Position numbers and translations under genes: made by a program
Shown: one piece after another, positions 1 to 5,595 of the stretch
Layout: each line of letters opens with the position of its first letter
How positions within the stretch are numbered: position 1 is the stretch's first letter
DNA from: JBAZMA01 sp041649995
GTDB lineage: Bacteria > Omnitrophota > Gorgyraeia > Velamenicoccales > Velamenicoccaceae
Length of the DNA stretch: 7,043 nt
Reading direction: 5' to 3'
Assembly (NCBI GenBank): GCA_041649995.1
Contig: JBAZMA010000030.1
Span: forward strand, 1 to 7,043
Notes under the pieces: generated by a model
What the model saw: only the letters and a program-made list of their open reading frames with translations
Databases searched by the model: none
Told to the model about the DNA's origin: nothing

Positions 1-16
1 GGGGTTTTGTTGGTGC

Positions 17-56
17 GGGGGGGGGGGGGGCGGGGGGGGGGGGGGGGGGGGGGGGG
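17..56. repeat. Long G homopolymer run (G14-C-G25)
   Basis: Bases 17-30 are 14 consecutive G, base 31 is C, and bases 32-56 are 25 consecutive G. Such a run can form G-quadruplexes and is prone to replication slippage and to sequencing or assembly error, so its true length is uncertain. It lies 88 bases upstream of the first gene. No tandem unit larger than one base is visible, so it is not a terminal repeat in the usual sense. Confidence 0.9.
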
Positions 57-64
57 AGTTGCGG

Positions 65-76
65 ATTAAAAAAAAA
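65..76 (+). promoter_or_regulatory. ATTAAA followed by A-tract upstream of the first gene
   Basis: ATTAAA at 65-70 runs into a nine-A tract (68-76). It could be a variant polyadenylation signal for a plus-strand gene ending left of the window, or an A-rich promoter element for the gene starting at 145. It is the only ATTAAA I found, and no AATAAA was seen on either strand. The sequence alone does not decide between the two roles. Confidence 0.3.
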
Positions 77-144
77 CCGCGCAGCCGTGCATCCGAATTT
101 CAACCTGCACTTCCCATCGTCGCACGCGCAAAATTTGTCGAGAA

Positions 145-705
145 ATGGCATCAGACTTTGACGCGGTAAGGATCGTGAATGGGGTGTTGATCATCCCGAA
201 CACCCGGTGCCCCTTCCAGACGCACGGATTGATGGCAGACGTGTGCTGCGCGACAACCGAGGACCATCGCGGGGCGATTCCGCGGTTTGAGAACAAGACG
301 CCCGCGCTGCACATCTTCCCGAGCCCCGCTCACTACGCGGCGTACGTGCGGAGCGTGATCGAATTCATTACGCACTCTGGGCACGTGTACAACTTGGCCG
401 TGACCGCCGAGGAAATGGAGATATTAGAAGCGCAGATCCGCGGCATTGACCCATTCCCACCGATGGAGCCGATGCTGCCCAGGGAACTCGCCCGAGCACC
501 GGTGTCTGTACCGGCACCGCTCCCGGCGCCGCCGCCCCCCGCGAGCATGGCGGCGGATGTGGCCGCGCTCACGTCCCACATGCAAGATGTGGAGCTGGCG
601 GAGGCGCACGATCCATATCGGACCATCTTCGGGTATTTCGTCGAATACGCAAAGAACTATCCGGATCGTGTGCGTGATATGCTGCGGACACTGGAAGTTC
701 GGTGA
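145..705 (+). CDS. Uncharacterised 186-aa protein with proline-rich hinge
   Basis: I do not recognise this protein family. The ATG at 145 has A at -3 and G at +4, a good eukaryotic initiation context, and no earlier in-frame start is evident. The protein looks two-part. Residues 1-102 are a mixed hydrophobic and polar globular-looking region with cysteines at 22, 34 and 35. Residues 103-133 are a low-complexity Pro/Ala/Val segment. Residues 134-186 are a helical-looking C-terminal piece rich in aromatic and charged residues (DPYRTIFGYFVEYAKNY). No signal peptide or membrane segment is visible. The gene lies 121 bases before the 380-aa gene on the same strand. Third codon positions are GC-rich, like the neighbours, which supports real coding. 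A tegument-like or capsid-accessory role is only a guess from the neighbourhood. Confidence 0.78.
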   Translation: MASDFDAVRIVNGVLIIPNTRCPFQTHGLMADVCCATTEDHRGAIPRFENKTPALHIFPSPAHYAAYVRSVIEFITHSGHVYNLAVTAEEMEILEAQIRGIDPFPPMEPMLPRELARAPVSVPAPLPAPPPPASMAADVAALTSHMQDVELAEAHDPYRTIFGYFVEYAKNYPDRVRDMLRTLEVR

Positions 706-826
706 AACTCCCTCGCCACGGCGTCCATATACACAAATGGTGGGGAGGAAAAAAACTAAGCACGCTGCGCGGAAACTCGTTGGTTGCACATAACACGCAG
801 CAAAGAACGACGGTGAAAAAAAACAG
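706..826 (+). promoter_or_regulatory. Intergenic region with TATA-like element and A-tracts
   Basis: This 121-base gap precedes the 380-aa gene. It holds a TATA-like CATATACA at 726-733, an A7 tract at 749-755, the 9-mer CACATAACA at 787-795 and an A8 tract at 816-823, only three bases before the ATG. The same 9-mer recurs at 4614-4622, just before another start codon. These are plausible promoter parts, but no single one is diagnostic. No convincing ORF is present. Confidence 0.3.
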
Positions 827-1969
827 ATGGCCGACCGACGCATACGAACGTCCTTCACCCCAGACACGCTCGCCGAGTTGATGCGCTCGAGCGAAGGCGG
901 CGGCGATGACGACGACGACGACGTGACGCTGTCGCAATTGGACGCTCTCCGGGCGGGAGCGCACGTGGCGTACGTGCATCCCGTCGCCGACCGCGCGTTC
1001 GACCGCGACACGCGGCCATTCTCGGACCTGCCGCAGTACGTGCGCGACGCGGGCGAGACGAAGGTTGCACAGGCCAACGTGCGCAGCGGCCACGTGATGC
1101 GGTTCCTCACCGTCATGGCGACGGCCGCCGGCCGCTCGACCGTGCTGGCGCGCAACGCCGGCGCCGCGACCGACACCGTCCGCGGCGCGCTGCTGGCGAG
1201 CGTGCAGACGACGAAGATGGCCGCGATGGATCTGATCGCCGGCGCCATCACCGGGCGCGTGGAGCCGACGCTCGCGGACGGCACGCCGCTGGGCGACGGG
1301 GACCCGGCCGAGATTGGCCGGCACCAGGGCCACTCGCGGCTGTCCCCGCGCGAGCTCGGGGCGTTCCTCATGGCCACGCTGAGTTCGCGCGAGCCCGGCG
1401 AGATCGGGCGGGCGTACGACGCGTACGCGATGACGTACACGAACGGCGGCGCGCTGCGCAGACACGCGCAGCTCGCGGAGACGGCCCCTGAGATCGGCGA
1501 CGTCGTGCAGTTGCTCAACGCCGAGGCGTGCGTGCCCGGTGCGTGGTTCTTCGACTTTAGCGACGCGGAGCGGTGGGGCGAGGTCAAGCGCCACATCCGA
1601 ACGCTGTTCATGCTCGACGCGCAGCTCAAGGTCGCGTCCGTCTCACCCCAGGCGAGCGCGAGTCTGGAGCAGCTCGACCCGGCGGCGTCCGGCGCCATCG
1701 ACGTGGCGTACAGCCGCATCTGCGACATCGGGGCGGTCAAGAGTCTCGGCAGCGATCCGCTGAAGGTGCTCATGATGAACGACGCCACGTACGCGCAGTT
1801 CGCGCGACTGTGCGGGCTGTGCCTGAAATTCAGCCAGGACGGCGTGGGCCAGCGGCAATACACCCCCGTGCAGGTCGTCGACCGCATAGACCGCGAGATC
1901 AAGATGCTCGTGAACGCGTTCCGGTATAACTTCCGAGTGGTTGAAGGTGTGGGGAAGTGGTCAAAATAG
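827..1969 (+). CDS. Uncharacterised 380-aa protein, possible virion or capsid protein
   Basis: I do not recognise the family. The ATG at 827 follows an A8 tract and has G at +4. Visible features are a six-Asp run (residues 27-32) encoded by GAT/GAC repeats inside a Gly/Asp linker, then an Ala-rich, largely alpha-helical-looking body with no signal peptide and no membrane segment. The C-terminal third is more hydrophobic, with Cys at 235, 299, 329 and 332. The stop at 1967-1969 is 12 bases before a small ORF on the same strand, suggesting co-transcription. In some alloherpesviruses (channel catfish virus) a triplex capsid gene sits beside the protease gene. With a capsid protease nearby and a length in the triplex range, triplex subunit is a testable guess, but I see no motif that proves it. 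Confidence 0.85.
   Translation: MADRRIRTSFTPDTLAELMRSSEGGGDDDDDDVTLSQLDALRAGAHVAYVHPVADRAFDRDTRPFSDLPQYVRDAGETKVAQANVRSGHVMRFLTVMATAAGRSTVLARNAGAATDTVRGALLASVQTTKMAAMDLIAGAITGRVEPTLADGTPLGDGDPAEIGRHQGHSRLSPRELGAFLMATLSSREPGEIGRAYDAYAMTYTNGGALRRHAQLAETAPEIGDVVQLLNAEACVPGAWFFDFSDAERWGEVKRHIRTLFMLDAQLKVASVSPQASASLEQLDPAASGAIDVAYSRICDIGAVKSLGSDPLKVLMMNDATYAQFARLCGLCLKFSQDGVGQRQYTPVQVVDRIDREIKMLVNAFRYNFRVVEGVGKWSK
1963..1969 (+). promoter_or_regulatory. A-rich/ATAG box before small ORF
   Basis: AAAATAG sits exactly 12 bases before the ATG at 1982 and includes the stop codon of the preceding gene. Similar boxes precede two other starts: AAAAAATATAG, also 12 bases before 5814, and AAAAATAATAG, 16 bases before the minus-strand start at 2846. 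The shared spacing suggests a core promoter element, but overlap with a stop codon could be chance. Confidence 0.25.
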
Positions 1970-1981
1970 GAAGCACGTACA

Positions 1982-2152
1982 ATGGACAAATTTATGATCG
2001 ACGCCATCACCACATCCCACCCGCTGGTCCCGGCGGGCAGCTACAACATCGACTCCATGGTGCAGGATGCCCAAACGCCGCCGCAGCGGCCGGTGGTGTC
2101 GCACGTCGCATTCGCCGTGTCCGAGAGGAGGGAGGTGGCTGAAATGCACTGA
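1982..2152 (+). CDS. Small uncharacterised 56-aa protein
   Basis: This short ORF starts 12 bases after the preceding gene's stop. The ATG has A at -3 and G at +4. The protein begins MDKFMIDAITTSHPLVPAGS and ends EVAEMH. Most codons end in G or C (for example GAC, GCC, ATC, CCG, GTC), as in the large genes, and this is the main evidence that it is translated. It has a Pro/Gln-rich middle (TPPQRP, residues 32-37), no membrane segment and no signal peptide. It ends 37 bases before the stop of the convergent thymidylate kinase gene. Family unknown. Its size and place next to a possible structural gene make a small capsid or virion accessory protein conceivable, but that is speculation. Confidence 0.6.
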   Translation: MDKFMIDAITTSHPLVPAGSYNIDSMVQDAQTPPQRPVVSHVAFAVSERREVAEMH

Positions 2153-2189
2153 ACTGGGGGAACATACCAAACATTCTATTTTTTTTTTG
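2153..2189. terminator. Convergent 3' gap with T-tract
   Basis: This 37-base gap separates the stop of the 56-aa ORF from the stop of the minus-strand thymidylate kinase gene. It contains a T9-10 tract near 2179-2188, which reads as an A tract on the minus strand directly after the kinase stop. No AATAAA or ATTAAA is present in either direction, so how the two convergent transcripts end is not evident. A role for the tract in 3'-end formation is possible but unproven. Confidence 0.25.
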
Positions 2190-2846
2190 TTAACACGGAG
2201 TGACCCTCGTCGCCGCCTTTGGCAGCACGACCTCGAGAATGCGTCCGTGGAGTATGTCCGCGTACAGCGTGGCGTCCACCTTGAACGCCCACGTGTCCGG
2301 GCCGGCGTCCAGCAGCAGCGCATCGTCGAATGCGCGCGCCACGCGGTCGAGCACCTCGGTCGAATCGTGCCGCTCGCGGGTCGCGCGGGTGGCCCAGATC
2401 CGCTCGAGGGCCACGGTCGTCGGCACGGCCAGGTACAGGACGACGTCCGGCACAGGCAGCCCGCGGTCGGCCGCTTTGCACCACTCCAGGTCGAGGCCCT
2501 TCGCGACGGAATACGCGATGCCGCTGTAGATGTAGCGATCCACCACGATCGTCGTCCCCGCCGCGAGCGTGCGCTCGATCTCGGCTCGCTTCTCCCACCG
2601 GTTCGCCGAGAACAGCAGGTGCGCCGTGTGCGGGTCCATGGCGTCTTCGGGCGTCTTCGCCGTCGCCGCGAGGTACGCGTCGAGCGCGCGGCCCGTCGGC
2701 GTTCTGCGGTCGGGAAAGCGCATGGCCACGGCGGCGATGCCGCGCATGCGGAGCGCCGCGACGAGCATGTCGACCTGGGTCGTCTTCCCGGCGCCGTCGA
2801 TCCCTTCAATGCACACGAACAGGCCGCGTTTGGGCGTCGTGGTCAT
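2190..2846 (-). CDS. tmk: Thymidylate kinase (dTMP kinase)
   Basis: The enzyme phosphorylates dTMP to dTDP with ATP, a step in dTTP synthesis that large DNA viruses often encode. The 218-aa length is typical. Visible motifs are the Walker A P-loop GIDGAGKT at residues 15-22, the RFPD substrate segment at 43-46, LLFSANRWE at 77-85 (hallmark of eukaryotic thymidylate kinases), VVDRY at 101-105 followed by SGIAYS, LEWC at 120-123, GLPVPD at 129-134, and an Arg-rich LID RATRERH at 154-160. The start at 2846 is chosen because MTTTPKRG leads directly into the kinase beta strand. The frame extends upstream only through a lysine run made by the A-tract and non-conserved sequence. The P-loop has Gly-Ala, not the Arg of human and yeast enzymes, and the LID is basic, a bacterial (type II) trait. 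It is divergent from the protease gene, with 115 bases between starts. Confidence 0.97.
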   Translation of the reverse strand: MTTTPKRGLFVCIEGIDGAGKTTQVDMLVAALRMRGIAAVAMRFPDRRTPTGRALDAYLAATAKTPEDAMDPHTAHLLFSANRWEKRAEIERTLAAGTTIVVDRYIYSGIAYSVAKGLDLEWCKAADRGLPVPDVVLYLAVPTTVALERIWATRATRERHDSTEVLDRVARAFDDALLLDAGPDTWAFKVDATLYADILHGRILEVVLPKAATRVTPC

Positions 2847-2961
2847 TTTTTTTTTTGCGCGTCTATTATTTTTCCCCACTTTTTCGCGCCGATGCGGATC
2901 CGGAAAAGGAAAATGCGTCGCAACCGGTTTCACCGAGCACCCAGGGGGTGGACACACACAC
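2847..2961. promoter_or_regulatory. Divergent promoter region between kinase and protease genes
   Basis: This 115-base region separates the opposed starts of thymidylate kinase and the protease-scaffold. On the kinase side, ten A residues directly precede its ATG and an A-rich box sits 16 bases upstream. On the protease side there is a short AC repeat just before the ATG at 2962 and an A-rich patch around 2903-2912. Promoters for both genes should lie here, but no standard TATA box is clear for the protease. Confidence 0.45.
2863..2873 (-). promoter_or_regulatory. AAAAATAATAG box upstream of thymidylate kinase
   Basis: On the minus strand this reads AAAAATAATAG, ending 16 bases before the kinase ATG. 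It closely matches AAAAAATATAG at 5791-5801, 12 bases before another start codon. This could be a TATA-like core promoter or initiator of this virus. The evidence is similarity and position only. Confidence 0.35.
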
Positions 2962-4389
2962 ATGACGGAATTACGAGATATCGATCCGGAAGCGCTGTAC
3001 TTTGTCGGGACCGTTCACCCGGCATCGTCCGACACGCCGCTCCCGCGGAACTACCGCGGGAGCGCATTACCAGCCGTGAGCAAGGACCTTCCAGGTACCA
3101 TCCTCCGCGAGATGCACTACCCCGGAGCGCTGGGGGAGGTGGAGCACGCATACATCGGCCGCGACGGGTCGCTGCGCGCCGTCGGCCGAATGGACAACCG
3201 CAAGGAGTGTGAAGATCTCGACCGCGACGTCGTGTGGCGGATGCTCGAGAGCGGGGCGCTGGACGGGCTGTCGCTCAACCAGGGCGGGCGCAGGCTCGGG
3301 AGGGACTCGTCTGTTCCGGGGTGGGAACCCATCGGTCCGCCGATCGATGTGAGTTTCACCCCGCTCGAGCAGGCCGGCCGCGGGCGGGCATGCCGGATCG
3401 ACGCCGTCATGCGCGGATCCGAGATACTCGAACACCGGCGCCGGCCGAAAAACGCCGAAGACGCCAAAAAGGGTGCCGACATAATGCGCGACCGACAAGA
3501 ACCGGAATCATTCAACTCCGCCGCGTCAAAGAGAGAACTCGTCGAACTTGTTGCATCGTACCACCGAATGTCTCAGCAACCACAGCCAACCGCAACCACC
3601 CCCGCACCGGCCGCGCCCGTGCCCATGGAAGTCGTGGCGCCCGCCGTCCCGGCCACCCCTGCCGCCCCTGCCGCCGCCGCCGCCCCGGCCGTCCCCGCCC
3701 AGACGCCGGCGGCCCCCGCACCCGATCAGCCCGAGGTGAAAGTGACCGACCTGATCGAGATGCTGACCCAGCAGAACGGCGTCACCAAGGCGCTCCGCGA
3801 GGAGATCGCCAAGATGAAAGCGCAGAACGAGGAATTGCTCAAGGCCCAGAAGACCGTCGGCCCACCCGAGCTTCCCCGCGACGTGCGCATCGCCTCGCTC
3901 AAGGCGCTGCACGAGAGCATGACCGAGAGGATCAAGAAACTCCACCCGTCGGGAGTGTACCCCCCAAAGCTGGTCGACGCCATGGATAAGTGGAAGAACA
4001 TCGAAGCCCTCACGGACAGCGACATCCCGGCGGTGGAAGACAAGTTCCAGGCCGTGCTCGCGTGCTCGGATACCGCCATGGAGCGCACGATGGAGAACGT
4101 CCGGCTGCGCGAGGAGCTCAGGAGCAAGACCGCCGAGCTCGAGAGCAAGAACGCGGATCTCGCGCGTCTTGCACGCGACGCCGTCGCGGTGGCCCGCGCC
4201 GACGCCGCCGCCACGCGGGAGGTCCTCGACGAGCTCAAAAAGCGGGGCGCCGACTTCACCAGCAAGATCGAGCTGAAGCGCCAGGCGGTCGAGGCGCCGG
4301 CGCCGGCGCCGCCGGCGATAGCGGTCACCGTGCCCGCGTCCATGGTGCCGACCGACCTCCTCTCCGCGATCATGGCCAAGGCCAAGTGA
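2962..4389 (+). CDS. Capsid maturation protease-scaffold fusion (assemblin-like)
   Basis: This is a 475-aa herpesvirus-type protease fused to the internal scaffold protein. The scaffold templates the procapsid, and the protease then cleaves it away before DNA packaging. Residues 1-198 form the protease. His62 in the VEHAYIG...AVGRM context matches the herpesvirus VDH...VGRV motif. Ser104 in GLSLNQGGRRLG matches herpes simplex SVSLATKRLG. AGRGR at 138-142 fits the oxyanion Arg motif. The expected second His aligns with Asp129 (IDVSF versus HVxL), 25 residues after Ser104 as in cytomegalovirus. ELVA|S at 195-199 fits the release site. A Pro/Ala linker spans 206-256, with coiled-coil segments near 257-297 and 368-442. 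VPA|S at 457-460 fits the maturation site, leaving a 16-residue hydrophobic tail for the major capsid protein. The domain is shorter than the usual roughly 250 residues. The start at 2962 is chosen because an upstream in-frame extension would run antisense through thymidylate kinase. Confidence 0.93.
   Translation: MTELRDIDPEALYFVGTVHPASSDTPLPRNYRGSALPAVSKDLPGTILREMHYPGALGEVEHAYIGRDGSLRAVGRMDNRKECEDLDRDVVWRMLESGALDGLSLNQGGRRLGRDSSVPGWEPIGPPIDVSFTPLEQAGRGRACRIDAVMRGSEILEHRRRPKNAEDAKKGADIMRDRQEPESFNSAASKRELVELVASYHRMSQQPQPTATTPAPAAPVPMEVVAPAVPATPAAPAAAAAPAVPAQTPAAPAPDQPEVKVTDLIEMLTQQNGVTKALREEIAKMKAQNEELLKAQKTVGPPELPRDVRIASLKALHESMTERIKKLHPSGVYPPKLVDAMDKWKNIEALTDSDIPAVEDKFQAVLACSDTAMERTMENVRLREELRSKTAELESKNADLARLARDAVAVARADAAATREVLDELKKRGADFTSKIELKRQAVEAPAPAPPAIAVTVPASMVPTDLLSAIMAKAK
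3544..3558 (+). other. Predicted release (R) cleavage site, Ala198|Ser199
   Basis: The encoded residues ELVAS (195-199) fit the herpesvirus protease consensus of an aliphatic residue at P3, Ala at P1 and Ser at P1'. The site falls between the last protease-like residues and the Pro/Ala linker, where herpesviruses have their release site (herpes simplex YLQA|S). Cleavage would free a 198-residue protease. The assignment rests on consensus and position. Confidence 0.65.
3568..4389 (+). CDS. Possible nested in-frame scaffold protein
   Basis: Herpesviruses make most of their scaffold from a separate transcript starting inside the protease gene in the same frame (UL26.5 in herpes simplex, UL80.5 in cytomegalovirus). 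Here Met203 (ATG at 3568), four residues after the predicted release site, would start a 273-aa product with the Pro/Ala linker, both coiled coils, the maturation site and the C-terminal tail, but no protease. Met222 (ATG at 3625, with G at +4) is an alternative start. I see no clear internal promoter, so this is inferred from the family. Confidence 0.4.
   Translation: MSQQPQPTATTPAPAAPVPMEVVAPAVPATPAAPAAAAAPAVPAQTPAAPAPDQPEVKVTDLIEMLTQQNGVTKALREEIAKMKAQNEELLKAQKTVGPPELPRDVRIASLKALHESMTERIKKLHPSGVYPPKLVDAMDKWKNIEALTDSDIPAVEDKFQAVLACSDTAMERTMENVRLREELRSKTAELESKNADLARLARDAVAVARADAAATREVLDELKKRGADFTSKIELKRQAVEAPAPAPPAIAVTVPASMVPTDLLSAIMAKAK
4330..4341 (+). other. Predicted maturation (M) cleavage site, Ala459|Ser460
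   Basis: The encoded VPAS (457-460) fits the V-X-A|S consensus of the herpesvirus maturation site (VNA|S in herpes simplex and cytomegalovirus). It sits near the C-terminus, as in the family. Cleavage would release a 16-residue tail, SMVPTDLLSAIMAKAK, whose amphipathic character suits binding to the major capsid protein. Confidence 0.65.
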
Positions 4390-4632
4390 TGACTTTCCCA
4401 CCGCCACCCCCCCCCTTCCCTCGCCATCATCCGCTGCAAAAAAAACAAATACGTTGACGTGGGCGGGACAAAAGAAACACACATGCGCATGTTTGGGGAA
4501 GACCCCATCCTCCGTGGACTTGGAAGCGTTGCAGTCGTCTGGCAAAAATCGTCGCTTGCGAACAAATCACCCCAACCCGCGGCGCCGCGTGACGGAAAAA
4601 CCCCACAGGAAAACACATAACATTTTTTTGGC
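4390..4632 (+). promoter_or_regulatory. Intergenic region before first membrane gene
   Basis: This 243-base gap starts with a second in-frame TGA just after the protease stop. It then holds a C9 run (4407-4415), an A8 tract (4438-4445), the CACATAACA 9-mer (4614-4622) also seen before the 380-aa gene, and a T7 tract (4623-4629) three bases before the ATG. A 45-codon ORF occupies 4483-4620 and is listed separately. No AATAAA is visible. Confidence 0.3.
4483..4620 (+). CDS. Doubtful 45-aa small ORF
   Basis: ATG at 4483 opens 45 codons (starting MRMFGEDPILRGLGSVAVVW) ending at TAA 4618-4620, 12 bases before the next gene's ATG. The hydrophobic patch GLGSVAVVW gives it a protein-like look. However, third-position GC is clearly lower than in the certain genes, and it may be chance or an upstream ORF in the leader of the membrane gene. 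Function unknown. Confidence 0.22.
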   Translation: MRMFGEDPILRGLGSVAVVWQKSSLANKSPQPAAPRDGKTPQENT

Positions 4633-5595
4633 ATGTGGCCCATCTCTGAAATTGCTTGGTACCACCCGTTGGACAACTCGACCCACTTTGTGACGGACGA
4701 TTACTGGGCCTGGAGCCGCGACTACCAGGGCACGCACCTGGCACGCATGTGCGCGGTCGCCGGTTGCGTGTTCGCGCTGAGTGGGGGCACGAAGCGACAT
4801 TACGTGGGCAAGATGTTCGGGGCCATGCTGACCCTGGTGCTCGCGTACCTGTGGCACGCGTTCCAGGAGGTGTCGTACCTGACGTTCGTCGAGGGGTCCC
4901 TCGCGCCGCCGCTCATCGCGAACTACACGCCCCAGAGCATCGCGTACGAAATCCTCATCGACACGTTCGCGGTGTCGTGGGCGCTGGTCACGTCGATCGC
5001 GCTGCGGCTGCCGTGCGTGTACAATCTCGAGGAAGAGGATCTGCGCACGAAGGGCGCTCCCACCACGAGCCACTACAGCCGGTGGATGCGCGCCGGAATC
5101 GCGATGCTGCTCGGGTTGGTCATATACCCGCTCGCGTTCCTCGCGTTCGGCCCCCTGCTGCAACTGACGTTCGTGACCGCGTTTGGCGACGCGTCCAAGT
5201 CGTTCCGGTTCGACATCCTCATCTGGACGTTCTTCTTCGCCGCGTGGTGCGGCGGGTTCTGGTTCATCGTGTACGCGGTCAACTGGAAATACGGCGTCGC
5301 GTACCTTTTCACCGACGTCAAGCTGTCTGCGGAGGAGAAGAAAACGTCGACCTCCAACACGACCCGGTTCATCCGCAGCGTCAGGAAGCGCACGCTGTGG
5401 ATGGCGGGATGCCACATGGTCGCCGTCATCGCGTGCGGGCTGTTCTGCATGCTCCCGTACATGAACGGCCTCGAATTCCTGCAACCCGTGTTCGGGTTCG
5501 CCGCGGCGATGTGCATCACCGCCGCCGTTGCCATCTTCGCGCACTTTGCCCTCAAGATCCCCGATACCAGCGAATTCGCAAAGAAGGACAATTGA
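4633..5595 (+). CDS. Multi-spanning (about 7-TM) membrane protein, paralogue A
   Basis: I do not recognise the family. The 320-aa protein has about seven hydrophobic segments, near residues 35-50, 59-77, 103-125, 153-176, 194-215, 255-275 and 283-306. There is no cleavable signal peptide, and the C-terminus is short and charged (EFAKKDN). A possible N-glycosylation site NST lies in the N-terminal region at 15-17. Shared motifs with the next gene are Arg38, G59xxxGA64 and AFQEV at 76-80 in and after segment 2, PQSIA at 100-104, and FRFD at 191-194 before segment 5. Segment 7 has no Lys, so it is not a retinal-binding rhodopsin. As a viral multi-pass protein it may be an envelope component or act in host membranes. 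The start at 4633 is the first ATG of the frame region and gives a plausible soluble N-terminus. Confidence 0.88.
   Translation: MWPISEIAWYHPLDNSTHFVTDDYWAWSRDYQGTHLARMCAVAGCVFALSGGTKRHYVGKMFGAMLTLVLAYLWHAFQEVSYLTFVEGSLAPPLIANYTPQSIAYEILIDTFAVSWALVTSIALRLPCVYNLEEEDLRTKGAPTTSHYSRWMRAGIAMLLGLVIYPLAFLAFGPLLQLTFVTAFGDASKSFRFDILIWTFFFAAWCGGFWFIVYAVNWKYGVAYLFTDVKLSAEEKKTSTSNTTRFIRSVRKRTLWMAGCHMVAVIACGLFCMLPYMNGLEFLQPVFGFAAAMCITAAVAIFAHFALKIPDTSEFAKKDN

Noticed and set aside
1..10. GGGGTTTT at the left edge as a telomere repeat
   Set aside because: Only one copy is present, with no tandem array.
756..760. Baculovirus-type late promoter TAAG at the A-tract before the 380-aa gene
   Set aside because: It is a single occurrence about 70 bases from the start codon, with no matching copies before the other genes.
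424..2013. Long minus-strand open frame (529 codons) opposite the first two genes
   Set aside because: It runs antisense through two plus-strand genes and their spacer. Its translation is Ser/Arg/Ala-rich with no motif, and long antisense frames are expected from GC-rich third codon positions.
2569..2961. N-terminal extension of the protease-scaffold frame
   Set aside because: The extra 131 codons lie mostly antisense to thymidylate kinase and cross the A/T-rich divergent promoter region. The protein from Met at 2962 matches the expected protease N-terminus.
2847..2963. N-terminal extension of the thymidylate kinase frame
   Set aside because: The 39 extra residues include a Lys run encoded by the A-tract and overlap the protease start. 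The conserved kinase begins at the Met encoded at 2844-2846.
2067..3212. Plus-strand open frame of 381 codons crossing the thymidylate kinase gene
   Set aside because: It is antisense to a kinase with clear motifs and reads as Arg-rich shadow sequence.
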